Source: Bacteroidota bacterium
Lineage (GTDB): Bacteria; Bacteroidota; Bacteroidia; Flavobacteriales_D; Crocinitomicaceae
Assembly: GCA_024280195.1 (NCBI GenBank)
Contig: JAJRQP010000056.1
Location: 1-9,391, forward strand
Length of the DNA: 9,391 nucleotides
Reading direction: 5' to 3'
Shown: piece by piece, positions 1 through 6,319 of the stretch
Position numbering within the stretch: position 1 is the stretch's first letter
Layout: each line of letters begins with the position of its first letter
Translations under genes and position numbers: made by a program
The notes under the pieces: generated by a model
Seen by the model: the letters and a program-made list of their open reading frames with translations, nothing else
Told to the model about the DNA's origin: nothing
The model's database searches: none

Positions 1-1
1 A

Positions 2-175
2 TTGCTTCGTATATTTTACCTTAACGGTGAACCATGTATTCATATTTCTCTAAATTATTTGGAAAACAAAGATAGGGTAAGAATTGTATCAGAAGATGAA
101 ATATTGTGAAAAGTTATTCACGAAATTGAAGAAAAAGGAATTGATTACAAGGTATATTTTCTTCCGTTTGAATAA
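2..175 (+). pseudogene. 3' end of an unrecognised gene with an in-frame TGA (partial at left edge)
   Basis: One reading frame runs from base 2 to TAA at 173-175 and is interrupted only by a TGA at 107-109. Before the TGA it reads as 35 plausible residues ending IVSEDEIL. After it, the same frame gives 21 more protein-like residues, beginning KVIHEIEEKG and ending YFLPFE. A Trp codon (TGG) changed to TGA would restore one continuous protein. The frame could therefore be a recently broken gene, a sequence error, or a gene that truly stops at 109. The family is not recognised and the start lies outside the window. Its tail overlaps the 3' end of the leftward neighbour by 31 bp (145-175). Coding character is judged by eye only. 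Confidence 0.4.
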
Positions 176-1227
176 ACGATATAGGAATTATTAAATAACT
201 CAACCAAAACAGTACTTCCATAAATGGAGAATTCAGAATTCATCTGAGTCGTGATTTCAACAACTCGACCATTTACCAATGCACTTACCCCTCCCATGAT
301 GTCTCTAAAAGCAACAATATCATTTTTTACAATAATCTCCTCTGGTTTGTATCTTGCTATTTCATATTTAACGCCATTCTCTAATGCATAAGTGAAACCA
401 TTCTCCGACCAAACAGCAACATCGTCTTTGACCATCCAGTTTTCATCTGCTCCAAAATTGGTCAACTGTTTTTGTTTGCCTTGAGAATAATACATCAAGT
501 CGCCATTTCTATTTTCGTAAACAATAAAACCTCTTCCTGCCTTGTATTTACCAACATGAAATTCTTCTACGTCTAAAAAATTGCCATTTTCAAAAACTGT
601 AAATGTTCCGTTAATAGGATCATTGAAACAAAGAATATCAGTTCCTGCTTCAAAATGATAAGGAGAATGCCAAACGTCTAAGTCGAAGATTTTACCGTTC
701 CAAAAAACTTTATTAAAATTACCATTGTCTTTAAATGCAACAATGTTCTCGCCTATAACTTCTGGAGCAATCAAATCAACAGAAGAAGCAAATAAGGGAA
801 TCACTCTACCTTCATAATACACATTTAGCGTATTGCTTTGAACATCATCGAAAACAATGATGTTGTCTTTTACTGAATAATATTTATTAGTGAAAGAAAG
901 TGTTCTAATATTTCCATCATCCCACATATTTAACGTCCCTCCTATTTTCCAAACCATCAAGTTGTCTGAAACTTGATAATCTACTTTTAGGTTGGCTACG
1001 TTATTTTTCTTTTTCCCATCGTAAACAATCAAATTACCTCTAAAATCAACGTAGGCAACTACATTATCTCCAGCTTTAAACTCTTCAATTCGCTGAATTT
1101 CAACTTGCTGAAAAAATCCTTGGTTAAAGTTCCTGAAATAACCTCTAAAATCAAGAACCGGAACTACATCCTGTGTAAAGGCAAATAAATTACAGAAAAT
1201 GAAGAAAAATAAAATCGTTAAACGCAT
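145..1227 (-). CDS. Secreted repeat protein of unknown function, possibly a beta-propeller
   Basis: This encodes a 360-residue protein starting at ATG 1227. A TTG two codons upstream (1233) would only add residues before the signal peptide. Residues 1-19 (MRLTILFFFIFCNLFAFTQ) form a typical cleavable signal peptide, so export to the periplasm or beyond is likely. The mature part is almost wholly built of about nine units of 33-39 residues. Each has a hydrophobic start such as DNVVAY, DNLMVW, DNIIVF, ENIVAF, TDILCF, RGFIVY, DDVAVW, NDIVAF or STVLVE (near residues 54, 88, 121, 160, 196, 232, 268, 302 and 338). Each is followed by a D/N-G turn and a closing pattern like VYxNGKxxxL. Short beta strands with turn residues suggest a beta-propeller or similar all-beta repeat fold; this is inference. 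No catalytic motif, no C-terminal type IX sorting domain and no lipobox are seen. The function is unknown. It is transcribed divergently from the small membrane protein gene. Confidence 0.85.
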   Translation of the reverse strand: MRLTILFFFIFCNLFAFTQDVVPVLDFRGYFRNFNQGFFQQVEIQRIEEFKAGDNVVAYVDFRGNLIVYDGKKKNNVANLKVDYQVSDNLMVWKIGGTLNMWDDGNIRTLSFTNKYYSVKDNIIVFDDVQSNTLNVYYEGRVIPLFASSVDLIAPEVIGENIVAFKDNGNFNKVFWNGKIFDLDVWHSPYHFEAGTDILCFNDPINGTFTVFENGNFLDVEEFHVGKYKAGRGFIVYENRNGDLMYYSQGKQKQLTNFGADENWMVKDDVAVWSENGFTYALENGVKYEIARYKPEEIIVKNDIVAFRDIMGGVSALVNGRVVEITTQMNSEFSIYGSTVLVELFNNSYIVYSNGRKYTL

Positions 1228-1230
1228 AAT

Positions 1231-1238
1231 CAAAAGTA
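1231..1238 (-). promoter_or_regulatory. Candidate Bacteroidota -7 box for the secreted repeat protein gene
   Basis: On the minus strand these bases read TACTTTTG, an exact match to TAnnTTTG. The box lies only 3 bp before the ATG at 1227, so if it is used the transcript would be essentially leaderless. A TTG-containing -33 candidate lies about 23 bp further upstream but is weak. A chance match is quite possible in AT-rich DNA. Confidence 0.25.
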
Positions 1239-1276
1239 AACAATATTCAAGCCAAGTAAATCAATAATTAGATATA

Positions 1277-1309
1277 TTTAATGTCCATTAATAATAAACG
1301 TTAAATTTG
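1277..1309 (+). promoter_or_regulatory. Candidate promoter for the YeaQ-like / OmpA-like gene pair
   Basis: TAAATTTG at 1302-1309 matches the Bacteroidota -7 consensus TAnnTTTG exactly. TTTA at 1277-1280, 21 bp upstream, is a one-mismatch match to the -33 TTTG element. The predicted transcription start near 1314-1316 would give a leader of about 30 bases before the ATG at 1347. That leader is A-rich with no Shine-Dalgarno sequence, as is usual in this phylum. Confidence 0.45.
1278..1291. repeat. Short palindrome in the divergent intergenic region
   Basis: TTAATG-TC-CATTAA is a perfect 6-2-6 inverted repeat. It overlaps the predicted -33 region of the rightward promoter and lies about 50 bp upstream of the leftward gene. 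It could be an operator, but an AT-rich palindrome of this size can arise by chance. Confidence 0.3.
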
Positions 1310-1346
1310 ATGTATATTGTTCTAAACAAACTTTAAAAATTATCAA

Positions 1347-1598
1347 ATGGGGATCTTAGTATCAGTATTAATTGGAGCAGTTGCTGGTTGGTTAGCAAGC
1401 AAATTTATGAAATCAAATTCTAATGGAATTTTGATGAATATTATTCTTGGTATTTTGGGAGGATATGTTGGTAATTGGCTATTTGGTCTGTTAAACATTT
1501 CTGGTGGAGGATCATGGGTTGGAATAATCATAACTTCTACAATTGGAGCAGCAGTTTTAATATTTATTGCTAAAATGATTTTTAAAAAAGGTAAGTAA
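1347..1598 (+). CDS. GlsB/YeaQ/YmgE family small membrane protein
   Basis: This 83-residue inner-membrane protein belongs to the transglycosylase-associated / YeaQ-YmgE-GlsB family (PF04226). The family is associated with stress and envelope conditions, but its molecular role is unknown. Three hydrophobic glycine-rich helices are visible, at residues 1-18, about 28-49 and about 56-79, with a basic tail KKGK. The family hallmark is the central segment MNIILGILGGYVGNWLF, followed by a Gly-rich turn (SGGGSW) before the last helix. The length is normal for the family. ATG 1347 begins directly at the first helix (MGILVSVLIG), so the start is secure. An exact TAnnTTTG box lies about 40 bp upstream. 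The OmpA-like gene follows after 8 bp and is probably co-transcribed, which would suit an envelope-stress role (inference). Confidence 0.93.
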   Translation: MGILVSVLIGAVAGWLASKFMKSNSNGILMNIILGILGGYVGNWLFGLLNISGGGSWVGIIITSTIGAAVLIFIAKMIFKKGK

Positions 1599-1606
1599 TT
1601 TCAATA

Positions 1607-2044
1607 ATGAGAATTTTACTTTTTCTTATTATTTCTTGCATTACTTTCCCTACTCTTTCTCAAAAAAGAAGGAAAATTGTTCATGAACCAGAAGTTTTTG
1701 CAAGCAATGAAAAACTTTACGAATTTGACATTAAATATTTAGGAGAATCGATACACGTAGATCCTACCTATCAATATGTGATTGGTTACTTAGTAGAGTT
1801 AATGGCGGAGAACCCAAAATGGACCCTCTTAGTAAGAGGTCATGTTTGTTGTGGACCAGCTATGAAAGTGAGCAAAAAAAGAGCATGCAAAGCCTACAAA
1901 CTGCTGATTGAGTACGGAATTGATAAAGAAAGACTTAGATATGAAGGATTTAGTGATATTAAACCTTTGATTTTTCCAGAAAAAACAGAGGAAGATGCGG
2001 CGAAAAACCGTAGAGTTGATTTTTTGATTACAATAAATGATTAA
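1607..2044 (+). CDS. Exported OmpA C-terminal-domain protein (GHVCC variant)
   Basis: This 145-residue protein has a short signal sequence (residues 1-19, MRILLFLIISCITFPTLSQ) and a single OmpA-like peptidoglycan-associated domain at about residues 37-143. Recognisable family elements are LLVRGHV (74-80), SKKRACKAYKLL (89-100), the GI..ERLRYEGFSD stretch (104-117) and the closing NRRVDF (134-139). There is no beta-barrel, so this is a stand-alone periplasmic domain. Cys11 in IISC could be a lipobox, so it may instead be a lipoprotein; I cannot decide between this and ordinary signal cleavage after LSQ. The usual GHTD is replaced by GHVCC (Cys81-Cys82), which loses the Asp that binds diaminopimelate in canonical OmpA domains. 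Arg92 in the RA motif is kept, and the intervening loop is short. The gene begins 8 bp after its neighbour and shares a TTAA with the stop of the opposite gene. Confidence 0.88.
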   Translation: MRILLFLIISCITFPTLSQKRRKIVHEPEVFASNEKLYEFDIKYLGESIHVDPTYQYVIGYLVELMAENPKWTLLVRGHVCCGPAMKVSKKRACKAYKLLIEYGIDKERLRYEGFSDIKPLIFPEKTEEDAAKNRRVDFLITIND

Positions 2045-2604
2045 GAATGAACTAAAACAAAATGCTCAGAAAATTGATACGATAAATTGAACCTAACACC
2101 ATCATTCTCAATCATAATTTGATTGACACCTATTTCTCTCACAATCATTTCATCTTTATACTTTTCTATATCTCCTTCTTGCAGCTTATAAAAAGCCTCT
2201 TTTGCCGACCAAACCAAATGTAAATTTAACTCTGTTAAATCAAGGCTCTTTTCTTCCCATTCATTGACAAAGTAATCTCTCCCTTTTGCTAAGTTTTTCT
2301 TAAAAACTTGAATGTCAACACCTACTTTATTTTTGTCGGATAATTGAATTGCATAGTAATCCTGCGAATGAGAAATAGAAATATTCTTCTCCGGAAACTC
2401 AACTATAAATGGAGCTCCAGATTCTTTATGATTGATGGTGATTTCCTCTCCAAGTAACTCCCAAACAATTTGTTTTACAACTGAACGTTGGTATTCTACC
2501 TTGGTAGCAAAACGTTTATCGACAGCAGTAATGTCTTCATAAACAATGACTTCCGAATAATCATTTGGAGAATGTGAAAAATTAATTTGTTTTAGTTGAT
2601 GCAA
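2041..2604 (-). CDS. 4'-phosphopantetheinyl transferase superfamily protein
   Basis: This 187-residue enzyme is predicted to move the phosphopantetheine arm of CoA onto a serine of carrier proteins, turning apo-ACP into holo-ACP in the cytoplasm. The PF01648-type signatures are clear: KESGAPF near 60-66 (substrate side), SISHS at 76-80, the Mg/CoA-binding GVDIQ at 95-99 and WSAKEAFYK at 132-140, with Asp97 and Glu136 as metal ligands. The length is typical of the Sfp/AcpT type. The start is TTG at 2604: an in-frame TGA at 2608-2610 closes the frame just upstream and there is no nearby in-frame ATG. The gene sits beside enzymes of a probable aryl-polyene / flexirubin cluster, so its likely partners are that cluster's ACPs, although it could also serve fatty acid ACP. 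Its stop overlaps the convergent OmpA-like gene by 4 bp. Confidence 0.9.
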   Translation of the reverse strand: MHQLKQINFSHSPNDYSEVIVYEDITAVDKRFATKVEYQRSVVKQIVWELLGEEITINHKESGAPFIVEFPEKNISISHSQDYYAIQLSDKNKVGVDIQVFKKNLAKGRDYFVNEWEEKSLDLTELNLHLVWSAKEAFYKLQEGDIEKYKDEMIVREIGVNQIMIENDGVRFNLSYQFSEHFVLVHS

Positions 2605-2624
2605 ATTTCAGATGTTAATTGTTT

Positions 2625-2632
2625 CAAAGTTA
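2625..2632 (-). promoter_or_regulatory. Candidate -7 box for the phosphopantetheinyl transferase gene
   Basis: The minus strand reads TAACTTTG, an exact TAnnTTTG match 20 bp before the TTG start at 2604, giving a predicted leader of about 16 bases. I see no convincing -33 element at the expected distance. The same octamer sequence occurs on the plus strand at 2692-2699 in front of the divergent gene. Confidence 0.4.
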
Positions 2633-2664
2633 CGCAATCCTTATTAAAAAATGACTTTAAAATG

Positions 2665-2677
2665 AAGCACTGTGCTT
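2665..2677. repeat. 13-bp palindrome, candidate operator of the divergent promoter region
   Basis: AAGCAC-T-GTGCTT is a perfect inverted repeat with 6-bp arms and one central base. It is more GC-rich than its surroundings. It overlaps the predicted -33 region of the rightward promoter and lies upstream of the leftward -7 box, where a repressor or activator could control both. No regulator gene is in the window. Confidence 0.35.
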
Positions 2678-2699
2678 GCCGAAATAATGTTTAACTTTG
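2671..2699 (+). promoter_or_regulatory. Candidate promoter for the C45 acyltransferase / ligase operon
   Basis: TAACTTTG at 2692-2699 is an exact TAnnTTTG -7 element. TGTG at 2671-2674, 17 bp upstream, is a one-mismatch -33 element. The box ends only 10 bp before the ATG at 2710, so the leader would be about 5-7 bases, nearly leaderless. Confidence 0.45.
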
Positions 2700-2709
2700 T
2701 TTCCATACA

Positions 2710-4389
2710 ATGAGCGCAATACAAACTGTCAAAAAAATAGGGCTTTTCTCACTTCGAGGAATTCTCATCACATTCGAAATAATCATCGGATTGTTGATTT
2801 TATTGATTTTATACATGATGCTTTCTTCGAAAATAAATCCCCCTGAAGTTCAAGAAGTTCAGATTGGAAAGCGAGAGAAAGTTGGAGAAAACCATTACGT
2901 TATCGGCGACAACTGGCTCAAAAAGAATGAGCAAGGAATTTGGGAAATGTACATCGAAGGCGCTCCATACGAACGAGGTTTGATTTATGGAGAACTTGCC
3001 AAAGAACTGGTTCAAAAGCAAGAAAAAATATTCGTTGGGCAGATTGATAATTTTGTTCCAAGTAAAGGATGGCAACGTGTTTTACAGTTAATGATTGGTT
3101 TCTTCAACAAAGATTTACCGGAGAATATTCAACTCGAAAATCAACAAGAAATTTACGGGATCTCCAAGTCATTCTCGGATGATTATGATTACATTTCAAC
3201 GAAATACGGGAGAATTCTCAACTATCATGCAGCGCACGATATTGGTCATGCACTGAATGATTACAGCATGGTTGGTTGTACATCTTTTGCTTTGAAAGGA
3301 CATAAATCTGCTAACGGAAAATTACTCATCGGACGTAACTTCGACTTCTATGTTGGGGACGATTTTGCAGAAGAAAAAATCATTCTATTCTTAAAACCAG
3401 ACAAAGGTCATGCATTTGTATCCTATTCTTGGGCAGGATTCACTGGTGTTGCCTCAGGTCTGAATATCAAAGGATTAAGCGTAACAATTAACGCATCAAA
3501 ATCGGATTTGCCTACTTCAACAAAAACACCAATTTCACTTTTAGCAAGAGAAATTTTGCAATACGCATCTACCATTGATGAAGCGATTGCAATTGCTAAA
3601 AAACGTCAAACTTTTGTATCTGAAACCATTATGGTTGCTTCTAAAATTGATGGGAAAGCGGTGTTAATTGAAAAATCACCTGCAAAAATGGGAGTCTATG
3701 CATCTCCTTCTGACGAATTGATTTGTGCGAACCATTATCAATCTCAGACATTCTTAATGGATTCTTCCAATATTCAAAATATCGTTGAAAGCGATTCTCA
3801 TTTTCGCTATGCAAAAGTGAAAACGATGATTGCCAATCGAGATTCACTTTCTACGATGGATGCTATCAACATTCTTCGTTCTCAAAAAGGAATTAATAAC
3901 GACACATTAGGAATGGGGAACCCAAGAGCTGTAAATCAATTAATTGCCCACCACAGCGTTGTCATTCAACCTGAACAATTGTTGTTTTACGCATCTACAA
4001 ATGATTATCAATTGGGAACATATCTCGGTTATGATTTAGAACAAATTTTTGAAAGTAAGCAAATTCATTCTCCCAACAGGCTTCCAGAAGATGCTTTTTT
4101 ACACTCTGAGAATTACGCCAAATTTAAAGAGTTTAAAGAGGGCAAAAAGAAAATTACTGCTTTTTTACTATTTGACAAAAATCTAGAACTCACTGATAAT
4201 CAGGCTAATTCATTCATTAACACGCATTCAGAATCATTCATAACCTACGAGGTTCTTGGAAGATATTTCCTCAAAAAAGGAGAAAAAAAACGAGCTAAAA
4301 AGCAATTTAAAATCGCGTTGACAAAAAAAGTTGCATCTTTGGCTATTGAGAAAGAACTAGAGAACCTTATTAAAGAATGCCAAGAATGA
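2710..4389 (+). CDS. Membrane-anchored C45 family autoproteolytic acyltransferase/hydrolase
   Basis: This 559-residue Ntn-hydrolase is related to acyl-CoA:6-aminopenicillanic acid acyltransferase (PF03417, peptidase family C45). A single transmembrane helix at about residues 14-38 anchors it. The conserved core follows: YERGLIYGELA (87-97) near the N-terminus, VGCTSF with the predicted nucleophile Cys190, then GKLLIGRNFDF (203-213), GLNIKGLSVTIN (250-261) and CANHY (339-343). In the family, cleavage before the Cys activates the enzyme. Here cleavage at Gly189-Cys190 would leave a membrane-bound N-terminal chain and a catalytic C-terminal chain (inference). Residues about 480-559 are Lys-rich and helical, TPR-like by eye, and lie outside the usual core. 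Relatives occur in flexirubin clusters, where an acyl-transfer or ester-forming step is plausible but unproven here. The stop overlaps the ligase start, implying translational coupling. ATG 2710 directly precedes the membrane helix. Confidence 0.88.
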   Translation: MSAIQTVKKIGLFSLRGILITFEIIIGLLILLILYMMLSSKINPPEVQEVQIGKREKVGENHYVIGDNWLKKNEQGIWEMYIEGAPYERGLIYGELAKELVQKQEKIFVGQIDNFVPSKGWQRVLQLMIGFFNKDLPENIQLENQQEIYGISKSFSDDYDYISTKYGRILNYHAAHDIGHALNDYSMVGCTSFALKGHKSANGKLLIGRNFDFYVGDDFAEEKIILFLKPDKGHAFVSYSWAGFTGVASGLNIKGLSVTINASKSDLPTSTKTPISLLAREILQYASTIDEAIAIAKKRQTFVSETIMVASKIDGKAVLIEKSPAKMGVYASPSDELICANHYQSQTFLMDSSNIQNIVESDSHFRYAKVKTMIANRDSLSTMDAINILRSQKGINNDTLGMGNPRAVNQLIAHHSVVIQPEQLLFYASTNDYQLGTYLGYDLEQIFESKQIHSPNRLPEDAFLHSENYAKFKEFKEGKKKITAFLLFDKNLELTDNQANSFINTHSESFITYEVLGRYFLKKGEKKRAKKQFKIALTKKVASLAIEKELENLIKECQE

Positions 4390-5648
4390 ACACGATAGCA
4401 AAGACTCCATTTTGCACAGAAGAGCAATTAAAAACATTGATTGAAACGCTGAATTACTGCGCTAAAAACTCACCATTCTACCACAACAAAATAAAGCAAG
4501 TTGATACGACATTCTCCCTAGAAGATTATAAAAAGCTACCCTTTACAAGTAAAGAAGATTTAAGTGCACACAATGCAGATTTTTGCTGCGTGGCAAAGAA
4601 TGAAATTGCAGAATACGTGACCACTTCTGGAACAACAGGCTCTCCAATTTCCTTGTATTTAACCAAGAATGATTTGCACCGATTAGCGAAGAATGAAAAA
4701 GATTCTCTTTCATTAATGGGACATACTTCTGATGATTTATTTCAACTATTGACAACGATTGACAAGCAATTCATGGCAGGAATCGCTTACTTTTTGGGAG
4801 TTCAAGAATTGGAAGCAGGAATGATTCGTCTTGGTCCGGGAGTTCCTAAGTTGCAATGGGAATCCATTCTGAAATATGAACCAACTGCATTGATTGCCGT
4901 TCCATCATTTATCGTAACATTGATTGACTACGCAAAAGAAAACAACATTGATTTTAACAAATCTAGCATTCAATCTATAGTTTGCATTGGCGAACCTATT
5001 CGCAACGATGATTTGACATATAACATTCTCGGGAAAAGAATTACTGACAATTGGAATGTGAAAATTTATTCAACCTACGCGTCAACAGAAATGGGCGCAG
5101 CGTTTTCTGAATGTACTGCACAGAAAGGTTGCCACTTGAACGATGATTTATTATTTTTAGAGGTCATCAAAGAAGATGGAACAGAAGCAATGCATGGAGA
5201 ATCTGGAGAAATCATTGTCACAACATTGGGCGTTGAAGGCACACCATTGATTCGATACAAAACTGGTGATATAGCAAAGATTTACCGAGACAAATGTTCT
5301 TGCGGAAACAAAACACCTCGATTAGGCCCCATCATTGGACGCAAAAACCAAATGATTAAATTCAAAGGAACAACCTTGTATCCAAAAGCAATTTTTGATG
5401 CACTGGAAGAATTTGATTCTATTTCTTGCTATAAAGTTCTCATTGAAAAAAATGAACTAGGCAATGATGAAATAATCATCCTTCTTGAAGATAAATTTAA
5501 AACGCATTCGCAATTAGATGCTATTAAGAATAGATGCCGTGAGAAGTTACGTGTACTGCCACAGTTTCAGTTCATGGAAGCGAATAAACTAAGAGGATTG
5601 GTGTATAAGAAGCACATGAGGAAACCGGAGAAGATTAAGTTTATGTAG
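4377..5648 (+). CDS. PaaK-like adenylate-forming ligase (phenylacetate-CoA ligase family)
   Basis: This 423-residue cytoplasmic enzyme of the ANL superfamily is predicted to activate a carboxylic acid as an acyl-adenylate and then pass it to CoA or a carrier protein. Visible motifs are the phosphate loop TSGTTGSP (83-90), IGEPIR (204-209), YASTEMG (234-240), the ribose-binding YKTGDI with Asp298 (294-299), and GRKNQMIKFKG (321-331) at the hinge to the small C-terminal domain. Length is normal for PaaK. Cysteines at 246, 252, 307 and 309 (CSCG) could form a metal site, as in some PaaK relatives (inference). In an aryl-polyene / flexirubin setting the likely substrate is a 4-coumarate-type aryl acid starter, but specificity cannot be read from sequence. 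Two starts are possible: ATG 4377 (used here) and ATG 4386, which forms an ATGA overlap with the upstream stop and may be the real, coupled start. Confidence 0.88.
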   Translation: MPRMNTIAKTPFCTEEQLKTLIETLNYCAKNSPFYHNKIKQVDTTFSLEDYKKLPFTSKEDLSAHNADFCCVAKNEIAEYVTTSGTTGSPISLYLTKNDLHRLAKNEKDSLSLMGHTSDDLFQLLTTIDKQFMAGIAYFLGVQELEAGMIRLGPGVPKLQWESILKYEPTALIAVPSFIVTLIDYAKENNIDFNKSSIQSIVCIGEPIRNDDLTYNILGKRITDNWNVKIYSTYASTEMGAAFSECTAQKGCHLNDDLLFLEVIKEDGTEAMHGESGEIIVTTLGVEGTPLIRYKTGDIAKIYRDKCSCGNKTPRLGPIIGRKNQMIKFKGTTLYPKAIFDALEEFDSISCYKVLIEKNELGNDEIIILLEDKFKTHSQLDAIKNRCREKLRVLPQFQFMEANKLRGLVYKKHMRKPEKIKFM

Positions 5649-5654
5649 GGTTCT

Positions 5655-5683
5655 TTACTTTTTTTCATTGCCAAAAAAAGTAA
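5655..5683. repeat. Perfect AT-rich inverted repeat after the ligase gene, possible terminator
   Basis: TTACTTTTTTT and AAAAAAAGTAA are 11-bp perfect complementary arms around a 7-base loop, CATTGCC. The repeat begins 7 bp after the ligase stop, where an operon should end. It is not a classic intrinsic terminator, because the stem is AT-rich and no T-run directly follows on the plus strand. A second weak stem (AAGT...ACTT, 5689-5701) followed by seven Ts at 5704-5710 could assist. From memory, similar A/T-run hairpins followed by AAAAAG are common downstream of genes in Bacteroidota, so this may be one copy of a dispersed intergenic repeat. Confidence 0.5.
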
Positions 5684-5911
5684 CAAAAAAGTCTAGCACT
5701 TCGTTTTTTTCATTTCATTCCACTCCTACAAAATGATACTTTCGGTGATGCTTCCGCTCTGCTCTAGTCTTCCTCAAGTATTTACATTTTCTAGTTCGCT
5801 TCATTCATTCAAAAAACAATGTGCGAGTTCGTGGGAAATCATTTTTTGTTTCTTCAATTCAAGTAGTGAATGATACAAAATGTTCATCTTATGAGTAATT
5901 ACTCCACTTAA
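5684..5911. other. Non-coding stretch between convergent operons
   Basis: I see no open frame of useful length, RNA gene or transposase here. All frames carry several stops. The part around 5735-5770 is somewhat richer in G and C than its flanks. The 9-mer TACAAAATG occurs twice, near 5728 and 5875, probably by chance. The stretch may be decayed coding sequence or the body of an intergenic repeat, but nothing identifies it. Confidence 0.5.
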
Positions 5912-6286
5912 TTAATAAAAGATATTCAATTTTTCTCGCCAACTTAATGGACTTTCTAAAGTTTTATCTGAAAATTCGAGATGAATTACCCTTCTCCTTC
6001 TATTACCTTCAGATTTACTTGATGCATGAAACAAAAGTGGAGACATAATCATCACTCCGCCTTTTACTACTTCACAAAGTGTCTCCTTTTCTAATTTCCA
6101 AGTATCAGAATCAAGTCTTACAATACCATTTCTGTGCGAATTTGGTACAACTCTTAAAGCCCCATTGCTTAAATCAGTTTTATCGAGATGAATTCTAATT
6201 GTAATAATACTTTCTAGAATTTTTTGAGGAGGTTGTACACCATATTGCCCCCGCTTAAAAGTCCAATTATCTTCATTAGAATTTAT
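5912..6286 (-). pseudogene. Phytanoyl-CoA dioxygenase (PhyH) remnant, 5' half missing
   Basis: An open frame of 124 codons runs leftward from just after a TAA (6287-6289) to TAA at 5912-5914, with no usable start codon near its upstream end. Its translation is clearly the C-terminal half of a PhyH-type Fe(II)/2-oxoglutarate oxygenase. It reads WTFKRGQYGVQPP, then TIRIHLDKTDLSNGALRVVP with NSH, then GGVMIMSPLLFHASSKSEGN (distal iron-ligand His) and RRRRVIHLEF (2-oxoglutarate-binding Arg region). The family usually has about 240-280 residues. The missing N-terminal half would contain the HxD metal-binding motif, so the remnant cannot be an active enzyme on its own. The neighbouring monooxygenase gene ends 33 bp upstream and lies in the same frame, separated by two stops. 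The remnant probably records a deletion or rearrangement inside the cluster. Identification is by motif; no search was run. Confidence 0.82.
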
Positions 6287-6319
6287 TTAATAAAACATAT
6301 TAATTTTTAGACCAATATT

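Noticed and set aside
107..109. TGA as selenocysteine or as a reassigned Trp codon
   Set aside because: No selenocysteine insertion hairpin is evident, and other genes here use TGA as a normal stop (4387-4389, 7543-7545, 9047-9049).
1343..1531. 62-codon minus-strand frame across the YeaQ-like gene
   Set aside because: The opposite strand encodes a clear YeaQ family membrane protein; the Pro/Ile-rich antisense product is an artefact.
5649..6319. Insertion sequence or mobile element in the gene-poor stretch
   Set aside because: No transposase fragment, terminal inverted repeats or target duplication could be seen; only a short hairpin and a PhyH remnant.
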